From contig JYOB01000016.1 of the NCBI GenBank assembly GCA_000955795.1, positions 335,908 through 399,907 on the forward strand: 64,000 nt of DNA, read 5' to 3'. Under the pieces are notes generated by a model that saw nothing but the letters and a program-made list of their open reading frames with translations, was not told where the DNA came from and searched no databases. The number at the start of each line of letters is the position of its first letter. Position 1 is the stretch's first letter. The stretch comes from Burkholderiaceae bacterium 26 (lineage in GTDB: Bacteria; Pseudomonadota; Gammaproteobacteria; Burkholderiales; Burkholderiaceae). A program made the translations under genes and the position numbers. This document shows positions 40,803 through 47,841 of this stretch, piece by piece.

Positions 40803-41708
40803 ATGGCAATCGATGAAGACATCACCCTGAAGAAGCTGGAGGTGTTCCAGTCGTTCATGACGCTGGGCAACATGGCGCGTGTGTCGGAAGCGCTCGGGCA
40901 AAGCACGGTGAGCGTGCACCGCGCGCTGCATTCGCTGGAGGAAGGTTTGCGCTGCCCGCTGTTCAAGCGCGATGGCCGCAAGCTGATTCCGCTGTCGACC
41001 GCCTATGTGTTTGCGGAACACGTGGAGCGCATCCTGGCCGAGTGCGAAGCCGGTGTGCGCCGCACGCGCGAAGCGGCGGGGTTCTCTTCGACCACGCTGA
41101 AGATCGGCGGGCTGTATTCGATGACGGTGGGCACGTTGCCGCGCATCTTTGCGGGCCTGAAGACGCGCCGCTCCGCGCTCGACATCGAACTCACGCTGGG
41201 CTCAAACCGCAGCCTGCTCGCCAAGCTGGAAGACGGCCAGCTCGACGCCATCGTCATCGCACTGGGCGAGCCGCTGCGCAATCCCGATCTGCTGACCGTG
41301 CCGATGTTTGCTGACGAGATCCTTTTTGCCGCGCCGCTCGGCTCGCCGTATGCGGCGTCGGCGGAGATCGATTTGCAAGCCGTGCGCGGCGAGAAGTTCG
41401 TTGCGCTCGGCGACGATTTTGCGACGTATCACGATTTCATGGCCGCCTTCGACAAGGCCGGCTTTGCGCCGCAGATTGCCCTGCGCGTGGGCGACATCTT
41501 CTCGCTCATGAACCTCGTGAGCGGCGGCATCGGCTACGCGTTGCTGCCCCGTCGCGTGGCTGATTTCAGCCCCAAGGTGCAACTGATTCCGCTGGCCGCG
41601 CGTTATGCGATCAGCCAGCACATCGTGCTGGTGATGCAGCGCAATCGCGAGCGCGATCCGAACCTGCTGGCGTTGTCGGCGGAGTGTCGGTTGCTGGGCG
41701 CGAGGTAG
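40803..41708 (+). CDS. mdcR: LysR-family regulator, MdcR-like
   Basis: A 301-residue LysR-type regulator. The N-terminal ITLKKLEVFQSFMTLGNMAR and LGQSTVSVHRALHSLEEGLRCPLFKRDGRKL match the MdcR group (malonate utilisation activator) rather than typical LysR proteins (VHRAL for the usual VSRxI). The ligand domain follows (about 95-295). In most species mdcR is adjacent to mdcA; here 2.9 kb of unrelated genes separate them. It probably binds the 27-bp palindrome at 37971. The MdcR assignment is from family resemblance. Confidence 0.8.
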   Translation: MAIDEDITLKKLEVFQSFMTLGNMARVSEALGQSTVSVHRALHSLEEGLRCPLFKRDGRKLIPLSTAYVFAEHVERILAECEAGVRRTREAAGFSSTTLKIGGLYSMTVGTLPRIFAGLKTRRSALDIELTLGSNRSLLAKLEDGQLDAIVIALGEPLRNPDLLTVPMFADEILFAAPLGSPYAASAEIDLQAVRGEKFVALGDDFATYHDFMAAFDKAGFAPQIALRVGDIFSLMNLVSGGIGYALLPRRVADFSPKVQLIPLAARYAISQHIVLVMQRNRERDPNLLALSAECRLLGAR

Positions 41709-41747
41709 CGCGGGCCGAGCCGCGCACCACGCTTCAGGGTGATGGGT

Positions 41748-41818
41748 GGGCGAGCCCAGGCAAGCCCCGCACCGATGCTGCAACATCGGCGCGCAGACCT
41801 CATGCGCCTGGGTCGCCC
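41748..41818. repeat. Three-way-junction palindromic element A
   Basis: The outer stem GGGCGAGCCCAGGC (41748) pairs with GCCTGGGTCGCCC (41806), with one bulge. Inside are hairpins CCGATG-CTGCAA-CATCGG (41772-41789) and GCGCA-GACCTCA-TGCGC (41791-41807 approx.). It lies between two convergent genes without a T-tract. A related element lies at 42056. It could be a structured RNA or an intergenic repeat unit. Confidence 0.6.
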
Positions 41819-41824
41819 GAGAAG

Positions 41825-42019
41825 TCAGCGTTGTTGATCCGGATGTTCTGACGCAGGCGTCGTGCCTGTATCACACGTGTTGCCCACGGCGTTGCGGCTG
41901 AACACTGCGCGCAGGAATTCACGCGCAGACAGCACGCCTTTCTGATATTCGCTAAGCGCGTCGCCAGCCGGTGAATTGGTGGCGTGGAAGATCGAGCAGG
42001 TCACGGCATTCCTCTTCAT
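41825..42019 (-). CDS. Small hypothetical protein between paired hairpin elements
   Basis: A 64-residue frame (MKRNAVTCSIFHATNSPAGD...) with a GDALSEYQKGVLSAREFLRAVF helical section. No ribosome site is evident and no family is recognised. It is bracketed by two related palindromic elements, so it may be the cargo of a small repeat unit or a spurious frame. The following 42134-42365 contains nothing I can name. Confidence 0.35.
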   Translation of the reverse strand: MKRNAVTCSIFHATNSPAGDALSEYQKGVLSAREFLRAVFSRNAVGNTCDTGTTPASEHPDQQR

Positions 42020-42055
42020 GTGATGAACGGAACCGCGCCCAACCCTTGGGAGGGG

Positions 42056-42133
42056 TGGGCGAGCACAGGCAGGTTTGGAACACCGAGACATAACGATCGG
42101 CACGGCCGAAGCCGTACAAGCCTGGCTCGCCCA
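42056..42133. repeat. Three-way-junction palindromic element B
   Basis: TGGGCGAGCACAGGC (42056-42070) pairs with GCCTGGCTCGCCCA (42120-42133). The left arm, with GGGTGGGCGAGC-CAGGC in common, is nearly the same as element A at 41748. Inner sequence differs but also folds (CGGC...GCCG). The two copies flank a 64-codon frame. Confidence 0.55.
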
Positions 42134-42365
42134 ATGAGGGAGACGAAGCCAAGCCATAGCGGTTGAGGACAAGCACCTATGCCCGGCGCTTGCCCGTTAT
42201 GTCCGAGGGTTCCAAGCCTCGATCGCTTTCTCTATGGCACGGAAAACGATGGCGCAGAGTGTACCGATGGCTGCTTCGTCTGAGCAGGGGCGAAACTATA
42301 AATCAGAATCGGCGTATGCCCGGTCGGATGTGTCCCGACGCTCTACGCTCGTGAAAACTCGGCAG

Positions 42366-42947
42366 CTATTGACGCAGGCCAAACAACCCTTGCCAGAACG
42401 TCTCGAACGCGCTTGTGTGCCGCTGGGGCGAAGTCGCTTCATCGGGTTGGACCGTCGCTTCACTGGCGTGCGTGTCTGTGGCGGCCACGTTGTCGCGCCG
42501 TGCTTCCTGCAAGGCCCACACGCTGTCGGCAATGCGCGCGGCAAGTTCTGCATCGCAGTCCCGGCCGAGCAGCACGCCGAACAAGACGTCGCGATTGTGG
42601 CCCTCGTCGGCAAAACGCATTGCGATGGCGACCATCTTTTCGTAATGCTCCTGCGCAAGGCGTTCGCGCTCGCGTTGCGCCTCTCGCTCCTGTGCTTCCT
42701 GCGCATCACGCTCGGCCTGCCAGCGCTGCATTTCCTGCGCGAAGACCTCGTCGTACACGCGGCGCTGTTCAGCGTCGGAGAGGATGGCGTAGGCTTCGCG
42801 AATTTCCTGGAACGCCGCATAGGCCTCGGCTTCGCGGCCGAGGTTGCGGTCGGGATGCCACTTCATCGTGGCGCGGCGGTAAGCGCGCTTGATTTCGTCC
42901 AGGGTCGCGTCGGGCTGCACGCCGAGTGTCGCGTAGATGGTCGTCAT
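42366..42947 (-). CDS. J-domain protein
   Basis: A 193-residue DnaJ-type co-chaperone: J-domain at residues 1-68 with the essential HPD (MKWHPDRN), followed by a highly charged coiled coil (about 70-105, QERERLAQEHYEK) and an unrecognised C-terminal part. It lacks the zinc-finger and CTD of DnaJ proper, so it is a type III J-protein that would direct Hsp70 to a specific client. The start at 42947 (MTTIYATLGV) fits the J-domain; 42980 is an alternative. The client is unknown. Confidence 0.85.
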   Translation of the reverse strand: MTTIYATLGVQPDATLDEIKRAYRRATMKWHPDRNLGREAEAYAAFQEIREAYAILSDAEQRRVYDEVFAQEMQRWQAERDAQEAQEREAQRERERLAQEHYEKMVAIAMRFADEGHNRDVLFGVLLGRDCDAELAARIADSVWALQEARRDNVAATDTHASEATVQPDEATSPQRHTSAFETFWQGLFGLRQ

Positions 42948-43047
42948 GTGCGGTGTGGCTGCTGCCGGGGGGAAGGTCATCCTAGCATGGGGGTGTGTGC
43001 ATGCCGACCGGCCACCCGCCTGCGTTACAACATGCTGTTGAACCCGG

Positions 43048-43076
43048 TTGCATCAACGCATTCTCACGTATATAGT
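43048..43076 (+). promoter_or_regulatory. Promoter of the ArsR-SRPBCC pair
   Basis: TTGCAT (43048-43053), a 17-base spacer and TATAGT (43071-43076), with the start codon 8 bases downstream. The transcription start should therefore fall on or next to the ATG, giving a leaderless mRNA. Confidence 0.55.
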
Positions 43077-43083
43077 TAGCCAA

Positions 43084-43428
43084 ATGGATAACAATGGAAT
43101 TGCGCTAGACGCGGTATTTCACGCGCTTTCGGACCCAACGCGCAGGGCAGTTATTCAGCGGCTCGGCGAAGGGCCCGCGACGGTGAGTGAGCTGGCAGAG
43201 CCATTCGACATGGCGCTGCCGTCATTCATGAAGCACATGCGGGTGCTGGAAGGCGTCGGGCTGGTCAGCTCGCAGAAGACCGGCCGAATCCGGACGTGCA
43301 CGCTCGAGCGCAAGAAGCTGGCCGCAGCCGAGCGCTGGTTTGAGAAGCAGCACGCGATCTGGGCGAGCAGGTACAGCAATCTGGACAACCTCTTAGAGAA
43401 ACTCCAAGGAGAAAACAATGAAGGCTGA
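43084..43428 (+). CDS. ArsR-family helix-turn-helix regulator
   Basis: A 114-residue winged-helix regulator (ALSDPTRRAVIQRLGEGPATVSELAEPFDMALPSFMKHMRVLE). It lacks the metal-binding CxC of ArsR proper, and belongs to the group paired with SRPBCC/AHSA1 proteins. The ATG at 43084 has no ribosome site but a promoter close enough to be leaderless. It overlaps the next gene by 11 bases. Confidence 0.88.
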   Translation: MDNNGIALDAVFHALSDPTRRAVIQRLGEGPATVSELAEPFDMALPSFMKHMRVLEGVGLVSSQKTGRIRTCTLERKKLAAAERWFEKQHAIWASRYSNLDNLLEKLQGENNEG

Positions 43429-43936
43429 TCTTCGGTTTGATTTCCTCGTCGACATGCAAAAGAGCAGCCTCACCGTGAGGCGAGAGTTCGCGGCCAAGCG
43501 CCAGCTTGTGTGGGATTGCCATACAAAGCGCGAACTGCTCGATCAGTGGTTTGCGCCCAAGCCGCTCGCCACCAAGACCAAGCATATGGAATTCAAGGAA
43601 GGCGGCTACTGGCACTACGCCATGATCACGCCCGATGGAGAGTCATTCTGGAGCCGTCTGGACTATCAGAAGATCAACCCGATCGACAGCTATGCGGCCA
43701 TTGATGGTTTTTCTGATGAAACCGGGGCCGTGAATCCGCATATGCCTCGCGCCCGCTGGGATGTCACCTTTGCCGATGCGAACGAACGCACCCTCGTCAC
43801 GACTGTGGTGCTGTACAACTCGCCGGAAGATGTGCAGAAGGTCATCGACATGGGTATGAAAGACGGTATGACCTCCACCATGGAGCGGCTCGACGAACTG
43901 CTGCTCACCCTGGCTGTGCCGGACGCGCTGGCCTGA
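43418..43936 (+). CDS. SRPBCC/AHSA1-domain protein
   Basis: A 172-residue lipid/ligand-binding fold (residues 15-165: VRREFAAKRQLVWDCHTKRELLDQWFAPK, WDVTFADANERTLVTTVVLY), the usual partner of the ArsR-like gene before it. AAGGAG lies 7 nt before the ATG. Such pairs commonly sense a hydrophobic small molecule, but the ligand is unknown. A strong terminator follows. Confidence 0.88.
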   Translation: MKADLRFDFLVDMQKSSLTVRREFAAKRQLVWDCHTKRELLDQWFAPKPLATKTKHMEFKEGGYWHYAMITPDGESFWSRLDYQKINPIDSYAAIDGFSDETGAVNPHMPRARWDVTFADANERTLVTTVVLYNSPEDVQKVIDMGMKDGMTSTMERLDELLLTLAVPDALA

Positions 43937-43953
43937 GGCAGCGCTCGCAGATG

Positions 43954-43982
43954 AAAACGCCCCGACTTGTTCGGGGCGTTTT
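43954..43982. terminator. Bidirectional intrinsic terminator
   Basis: AAAACGCCCCGA-CTTG-TTCGGGGCGTTTT ends the ArsR-SRPBCC operon and lies 26 bases from the cupredoxin remnant. A near copy lies at 46246-46272, in the same spacing to the intact cupredoxin gene. Confidence 0.88.
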
Positions 43983-44007
43983 GCGTTGGGCGTCGGGCGC
44001 TGGCCGC

Positions 44008-44138
44008 TGCGCTTCAGGTGACGGTCAATGTTCCATTCATCGTCTCGTGGCCCGAGCCGCAGAAGATGTCGCACAGGAAATCAAACGTGCCGGTCTTGTC
44101 CGGCGTGAGCGCCAGCCGCACGGTCTGCCCCGGCACGA
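44008..44138 (-). repeat. 131-bp direct repeat, copy A
   Basis: Matches 46297-46427 at 128 of 131 bases by direct comparison; the three differences are near the left end and silent in the cupredoxin reading frame. Both copies are in the same orientation, so recombination between them would delete the beta-propeller/DUF305 operon. Confidence 0.9.
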
Positions 44139-44157
44139 ACGCCGCAGGGGCGCACAT
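44014..44157 (-). pseudogene. 3' fragment of a cupredoxin gene
   Basis: A 47-codon frame whose last 42 residues copy the C-terminus of the cupredoxin at 46303 (VPGQTVRLALTPDKTGTFDF... to TLTVT), including the copper-ligand motif CDIFCGSGH, but lacks the first two-thirds of the protein and any signal peptide. A start (ATGTGCGCC) exists but no ribosome site. It is the remnant of a duplication. Confidence 0.75.
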
Positions 44158-44160
44158 TGC

Positions 44161-45636
44161 CTAGCGTGCCTGAATCTGCACCGCAGTCCCAAGCTTGCCG
44201 GACACCACCGGTGCAATCACAAGATACCGGCGCGTGTTGCCAGCGTCCGCGTTGCCAGGCGTGACCACCTGCCGAATCTGCCCGATCGAGTTGACGATGG
44301 CGCCACCGGCCGGGTTGGTCATGAAGCTCGCCAGGGTCTCAAGCGGGCCGCTGCCATCCGCATTCTGTGACAAGGCAATCGCATAGGGCTGCTTCGGCTG
44401 CAATCCGGTCACCGATGCCTGGAACACCTGGACGAGCCCCTGATCGAACAGCGCCACGCTGGTGGGGGCGGCAGATGCGTCGGACTTGTCTGCGGCGGCC
44501 GGCACGAGTGCGAGATGGCTGACCTGCCCCGCTGTGCCAAGCGGTTGCAGGTTCTCCGTGCCGTTGCCATCAGGCACAGCGTTCGGCACGTACGTCAGCG
44601 CCTGCGGTGCCTGCCCAATCGGAACAGTCGATACGACCTTGTTCGTCAGTGTGTCGATGACGGCCAGTGCGTCGTCATTCTCCAGGCCGACATAGATGCG
44701 GGTGCCGTCACCAGACGGCCATAGACCGTGCGGAAGCTTGCCGACGGGAATCGTCGCGACCTGTTCGAAATTGTCGGTCCGGAATACCTTGACCTGGTTC
44801 GTGCCGCCGATCGTCACATAGGCAAACGTGCCCTTGGCGTTATGCGCGAAGTTGACGTGGTTGGTGATGGGCCCGGTCTCGAACGACGTGATCGCATTGA
44901 ACGGCGGGCGGGCGTTGAATACCTGCACCTTGCCGATGTCCTTCAATGTGAACCACACCTGCTTGCCATCCGGCGTGGCAGCAATGTTGGGACAGAACGG
45001 CGATTCCTGTTTGATGTGTCCCACGATCTTGTGATCAGCCGTCGAGATCACGACCGTTTCCGGATTGAACGACGAGCACACGTAGCCGTACTTGCCGTCC
45101 GGCGAGAAGATCTGCATGCCAGGGCCCGACGGTACGGTAACGCGCGCCTTCTCTGCATAGGTATTGGCATCGAGCACGGCGATGTAGTTTTCGCCGCGCA
45201 CGGTCACCCAGACCTCGCTGCCATCCGGCGTGTAGAACGCTTCGTGAGGCGAGCGGCCAACATACGTGGTGTGTTTGACGGCGTTGGTCTGCGTATCGAT
45301 GAACGTGACCGAGTTGGAGCCGATGGAGACGACCGCCAAGGTCCGGTGATCTGGCGAGAAGCCCATGCCGTGCACCAGCACCTGTCCGCGATAGAGCGGG
45401 CTGAAGTTGCCGGGCGCAGGATCGCCCAGCTTGATCACACCCAGGAGCGTGTTGCTGGCGGGGTCCGTGACGGACACCGTGTTCGAGAATTGCTCGGCCG
45501 CGTAGACGCGATCCCTGTGGCTGATGGGAATGTCAGGCGAGGCAAGGGATGCGGGTGCCTGCCCGGCGCTGGCGCTCGCGGCGCACGTGATGGCCGTTGC
45601 GGCAAGCGCCGTGGCAACAAACAGTCGGTTCTTCAT
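44161..45636 (-). CDS. Exported YVTN-type beta-propeller protein
   Basis: A 491-residue periplasmic or surface protein. The signal peptide is MKNRLFVATALAATAITCAA with ASA|G cleavage; then seven-bladed beta-propeller repeats of the YVTN/cytochrome d1-like kind (NTVSVTDPASNTLLGVIKLG, NYIAVLDANTYAEKARVTVP, NQVKVFRTDNFEQVATIPVG, DALAVIDTLTNKVVSTVPIG). No heme-binding motif is seen. AGGAAG precedes the ATG, which overlaps the DUF305 stop (ATGA). The pair with a DUF305 protein and a nearby cupredoxin suggests metal or redox handling in the periplasm, by inference. Confidence 0.85.
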   Translation of the reverse strand: MKNRLFVATALAATAITCAASASAGQAPASLASPDIPISHRDRVYAAEQFSNTVSVTDPASNTLLGVIKLGDPAPGNFSPLYRGQVLVHGMGFSPDHRTLAVVSIGSNSVTFIDTQTNAVKHTTYVGRSPHEAFYTPDGSEVWVTVRGENYIAVLDANTYAEKARVTVPSGPGMQIFSPDGKYGYVCSSFNPETVVISTADHKIVGHIKQESPFCPNIAATPDGKQVWFTLKDIGKVQVFNARPPFNAITSFETGPITNHVNFAHNAKGTFAYVTIGGTNQVKVFRTDNFEQVATIPVGKLPHGLWPSGDGTRIYVGLENDDALAVIDTLTNKVVSTVPIGQAPQALTYVPNAVPDGNGTENLQPLGTAGQVSHLALVPAAADKSDASAAPTSVALFDQGLVQVFQASVTGLQPKQPYAIALSQNADGSGPLETLASFMTNPAGGAIVNSIGQIRQVVTPGNADAGNTRRYLVIAPVVSGKLGTAVQIQAR

Positions 45637-46115
45637 CGGTCTTCCTGTTGGGGGGTGGTGGTGTGGGCGTGATGCGCCGCATGGGATGCGGGCGCAGTCG
45701 TTGCGGAGGCCGGGCGGAGCTGCGTGGGGACCGGTGCCGACGGGGGCGGCGGCTGGCCAAGCGCCAAGCGCATCGCTGCAATCTCTTGCTGTTGCGCGAC
45801 GACGATTTCCTGCGCGATGCGGCGCAGTTGTTCGTTCTGGCCGTAGCGCAGGTAGGCCACGGCCATGTCGATGGCGCCCTGGTGATGTGGCGTCATCATC
45901 GCGACGAAATCCTGGTCGATGTTGCCGCTGGGCTTCGCGGCCATGCCATCCATCATCTTTGTCATGGCGACATCGTTTTCGGCGAGGAAGGCCTGCTCGC
46001 GATTGGCCTGTGGCGGCGCCTCCTGCGCAACTGCAGCGTGCGTCCCGATGCCTGACATGAGTGTGAACACAGCAAACAGCAACGTGCGTAGACGACGCTT
46101 CGAACGTGACGACAT
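45633..46115 (-). CDS. DUF305 exported protein
   Basis: A 160-residue protein with an N-terminal signal/anchor (RLRTLLFAVFTLMSGIG) and a DUF305 four-helix domain (FLAENDVAMTKMMDGMAAKP and FVAMMTPHHQGAIDMAVAYL). The Met- and His-rich DUF305 fold occurs with copper-resistance genes. The C-terminus is a His/Pro-rich tail (ASHAAHHAHTTTP). GGAGG precedes the ATG by about 6 nt. First gene of the two-gene operon with the beta-propeller. Confidence 0.87.
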   Translation of the reverse strand: MSSRSKRRLRTLLFAVFTLMSGIGTHAAVAQEAPPQANREQAFLAENDVAMTKMMDGMAAKPSGNIDQDFVAMMTPHHQGAIDMAVAYLRYGQNEQLRRIAQEIVVAQQQEIAAMRLALGQPPPPSAPVPTQLRPASATTAPASHAAHHAHTTTPQQEDR

Positions 46116-46156
46116 GTAGGTCCTCCAGAGTGCGGGTCGATGGCGTGTTAGTGGAG

Positions 46157-46184
46157 TAAACACCGTAGGCCAACGGTTTATTCC
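46157..46184 (-). promoter_or_regulatory. Possible ECF-type promoter of the DUF305 operon
   Basis: On the minus strand GGGAATAAAC occurs 65 bases upstream of the DUF305 start, the same 10-mer as the -35 region of the ECF sigma gene. The -10 is less clear: CGGTG at 13 or TGTTTA at 16 bases. Confidence 0.35.
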
Positions 46185-46245
46185 CGCGCGTCGTGAAGAA
46201 TCTGTATGCCGCTGCACGCACGTCATGCGTGCATCCCGCCAATGA

Positions 46246-46272
46246 AAACGCCCCGAACAGGTCGGGGCGTTT
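46246..46272 (-). terminator. Intrinsic terminator of the metallophosphoesterase-cupredoxin operon
   Basis: AAACGCCCCGA and TCGGGGCGTTT with a 5-base loop, followed by TTTT on the minus strand, 30 bases past the cupredoxin stop. Confidence 0.85.
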
Positions 46273-46296
46273 CACTTCGCTTTCTTCTTTGCTCTT

Positions 46297-46427
46297 TGCG
46301 CTTCAGGTGACGGTCAATGTTCCGTTCATCGTTTCGTGGCCGGAGCCGCAGAAGATGTCGCACAGGAAATCAAACGTGCCGGTCTTGTCCGGCGTGAGCG
46401 CCAGCCGCACGGTCTGCCCCGGCACGA
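46297..46427 (-). repeat. 131-bp direct repeat, copy B
   Basis: The parent copy, comprising the last third of the cupredoxin gene and a few bases beyond its stop; see the copy at 44008-44138. Each copy has a similar terminator about 25 bases outside it. Confidence 0.9.
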
Positions 46428-46680
46428 CGTCGGCGCGCACGTTGAAATCCGGAATCGAAAAACCCATCAGGATGTCTTGCCCGGTCAGCTCGAACACCAC
46501 GGGCACGCCGCGCTTGAGCGAGATCTTGTCGGGCGTGAAGGTGAACTTGCGCGCGTGCACGCGAATGACCGTCGGGCCCTCGCCATGCGCAACACAGGCG
46601 AGCGCCGCACCTGCCGCGAGCACGGTGAACTGACGCAGCGCCAAGCGGCGCTTGGGGTTGTGTGCAATGAGAGGGCGCAT
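46303..46680 (-). CDS. Exported cupredoxin-domain protein
   Basis: A 125-residue protein. Signal sequence: basic N-terminus (NPKRRLALRQFTVLAAGAAL) with ACVAHG cleavage region. The cupredoxin beta-sandwich ends in CDIFCGSGHETM, spacing C-x3-C-x3-H as in the CuA site of cytochrome c oxidase subunit II and nitrous-oxide reductase. No membrane hairpin, so it is a soluble periplasmic copper protein, possibly a copper-delivery or stress factor. It follows the metallophosphoesterase gene with one base between. Confidence 0.87.
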   Translation of the reverse strand: MRPLIAHNPKRRLALRQFTVLAAGAALACVAHGEGPTVIRVHARKFTFTPDKISLKRGVPVVFELTGQDILMGFSIPDFNVRADVVPGQTVRLALTPDKTGTFDFLCDIFCGSGHETMNGTLTVT

Positions 46681-46681
46681 G

Positions 46682-47644
46682 TCAGGTGGTCTCCGGCGTC
46701 TTGGGGGTGGTGTTAGCTTCGCTGGTCGCCTGGATTGGCTGTTCGGCCAGCGCCCAGGTGGCGGTGTCCTGCTGGCCGTGCTCGGTGATGCTGCGCCAGC
46801 CCAGGCCGCGATACGGCGCGGCGGCATCCCACGGGACCGGGTTGCGTTTTGCTTGCGAGCCCGGCGCGGGTGGCGCGGGCAGCGGAAACATCAGCGAGCG
46901 TGCCGAATGGTGCGCAATGTGCCCCGTCATGTGATGGTGTTCCTGGTGGATGTGGCCGTAGAACACCGTCACGTTCGGGTGCGGCATCAACAGGTCGATG
47001 ACCTGCTGGCCGTCTCGCGTGGCCCAGTCCCATTGCGGGTACAGATCGAACAGCGGCCGGTGCGTGAACACGACGATGGGCGTGTGCTCAGGCACGGACC
47101 GCACATCCGCGGCCAGCCACGCGAGCTGTGCCTCGCCCACGCGCGCGGAGGGGTCTGACACGTTGTCGATGGCGATGAAATGCACACCCTTGTGGTCGAA
47201 CGAATAATGCGTGCGGCCGAAGAGTTCGATATAGGCCTCGCCGTTGTCGAGCGAGGCATCGTGCTCGCCCGGCATGTAGTGCACAACCGGCACCTTGATC
47301 TTGGCGGCAATGTCGCGAAACTCGGCCAGCCGCTTGCGGCGCACGGCAGGATCGTCGCTGATGTGGCTCAGGTCGCCTGTAAAGATGACGAAGTCCGGCG
47401 CGGGCGAAAGCGCGTTCACGGCCGCAATCGCCTTGGGCAGCGTGCCTTGCGAATCCGGATTGGGCGCGCCCTTGAAGCCCCAGTGGGTATCGGATAACTG
47501 CACGAAGTAGAAATCGTCTGGCTTGGCGCCGGCAGCGCGCGTGGTGGCCGCCATCGCCTGCCAGCCGGGCAGGCCGGATGCGTACACCAGACCGCCGACC
47601 GCGGCCAGTTGCAGGAACTGGCGTCGTCCGGGTTGCTTGCTCAT
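46682..47644 (-). CDS. Tat-exported metallophosphoesterase
   Basis: A 320-residue calcineurin-like phosphoesterase. The N-terminal GRRQFLQLAAVGG is a twin-arginine signal, so it is exported folded. Metal-binding motifs: QLSDTHWG (D-x-H), FTGDLSH (GD), MPGEHD (GNHD-like, with E for N), FTHRP and GHIHQEHHH (GHxH). Substrate unknown; related secreted members act on phosphodiesters or cAMP. AGGGGA precedes the ATG. It forms a two-gene operon with the cupredoxin, divergent from an ECF sigma gene, with matching promoters. Confidence 0.88.
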   Translation of the reverse strand: MSKQPGRRQFLQLAAVGGLVYASGLPGWQAMAATTRAAGAKPDDFYFVQLSDTHWGFKGAPNPDSQGTLPKAIAAVNALSPAPDFVIFTGDLSHISDDPAVRRKRLAEFRDIAAKIKVPVVHYMPGEHDASLDNGEAYIELFGRTHYSFDHKGVHFIAIDNVSDPSARVGEAQLAWLAADVRSVPEHTPIVVFTHRPLFDLYPQWDWATRDGQQVIDLLMPHPNVTVFYGHIHQEHHHMTGHIAHHSARSLMFPLPAPPAPGSQAKRNPVPWDAAAPYRGLGWRSITEHGQQDTATWALAEQPIQATSEANTTPKTPETT

Positions 47645-47724
47645 GGGTGTCCCCTGCAATAGATGACTGAGTTGGATAGCGGCCCGGCGCGACGGCAATG
47701 ACGGAAGCGCCGGTCCTGTCTGTC

Positions 47725-47751
47725 ATACCGGCCGGGGTGCCTGCGTATTCC
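47725..47751 (-). promoter_or_regulatory. ECF-type promoter of the metallophosphoesterase operon
   Basis: On the minus strand GGAATA (47746-47751), 15 bases, CGGTAT (47725-47730), the same hexamers and spacing as the divergent promoter at 47788. It lies about 80 bases upstream of the start. Confidence 0.68.
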
Positions 47752-47787
47752 ACAAGATTGGCGTTTTCACAAAATTTCTTCGGTGCG

Positions 47788-47814
47788 GGAATAAACTGGA
47801 TTGCGCCCCGGTAT
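47788..47814 (+). promoter_or_regulatory. ECF-type promoter of the sigma-factor operon
   Basis: GGAATA (47788-47793), 15 bases, CGGTAT (47809-47814), 28 bases upstream of the start. It shares both boxes and spacing with the divergent promoter, supporting autoregulation by the ECF factor. Confidence 0.68.
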
Positions 47815-47841
47815 ACGGAGGTCAACTGCCTCCAGGCCGTC

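Noticed and set aside
41748-41818. A tRNA gene
   Set aside because: The 13-14 bp outer stem and only two inner arms do not form a cloverleaf, and no T-loop sequence is present.
42234-43079. Plus-strand frame opposite the J-domain gene
   Set aside because: Antisense to a clear HPD-containing J-protein, with no recognisable domain.
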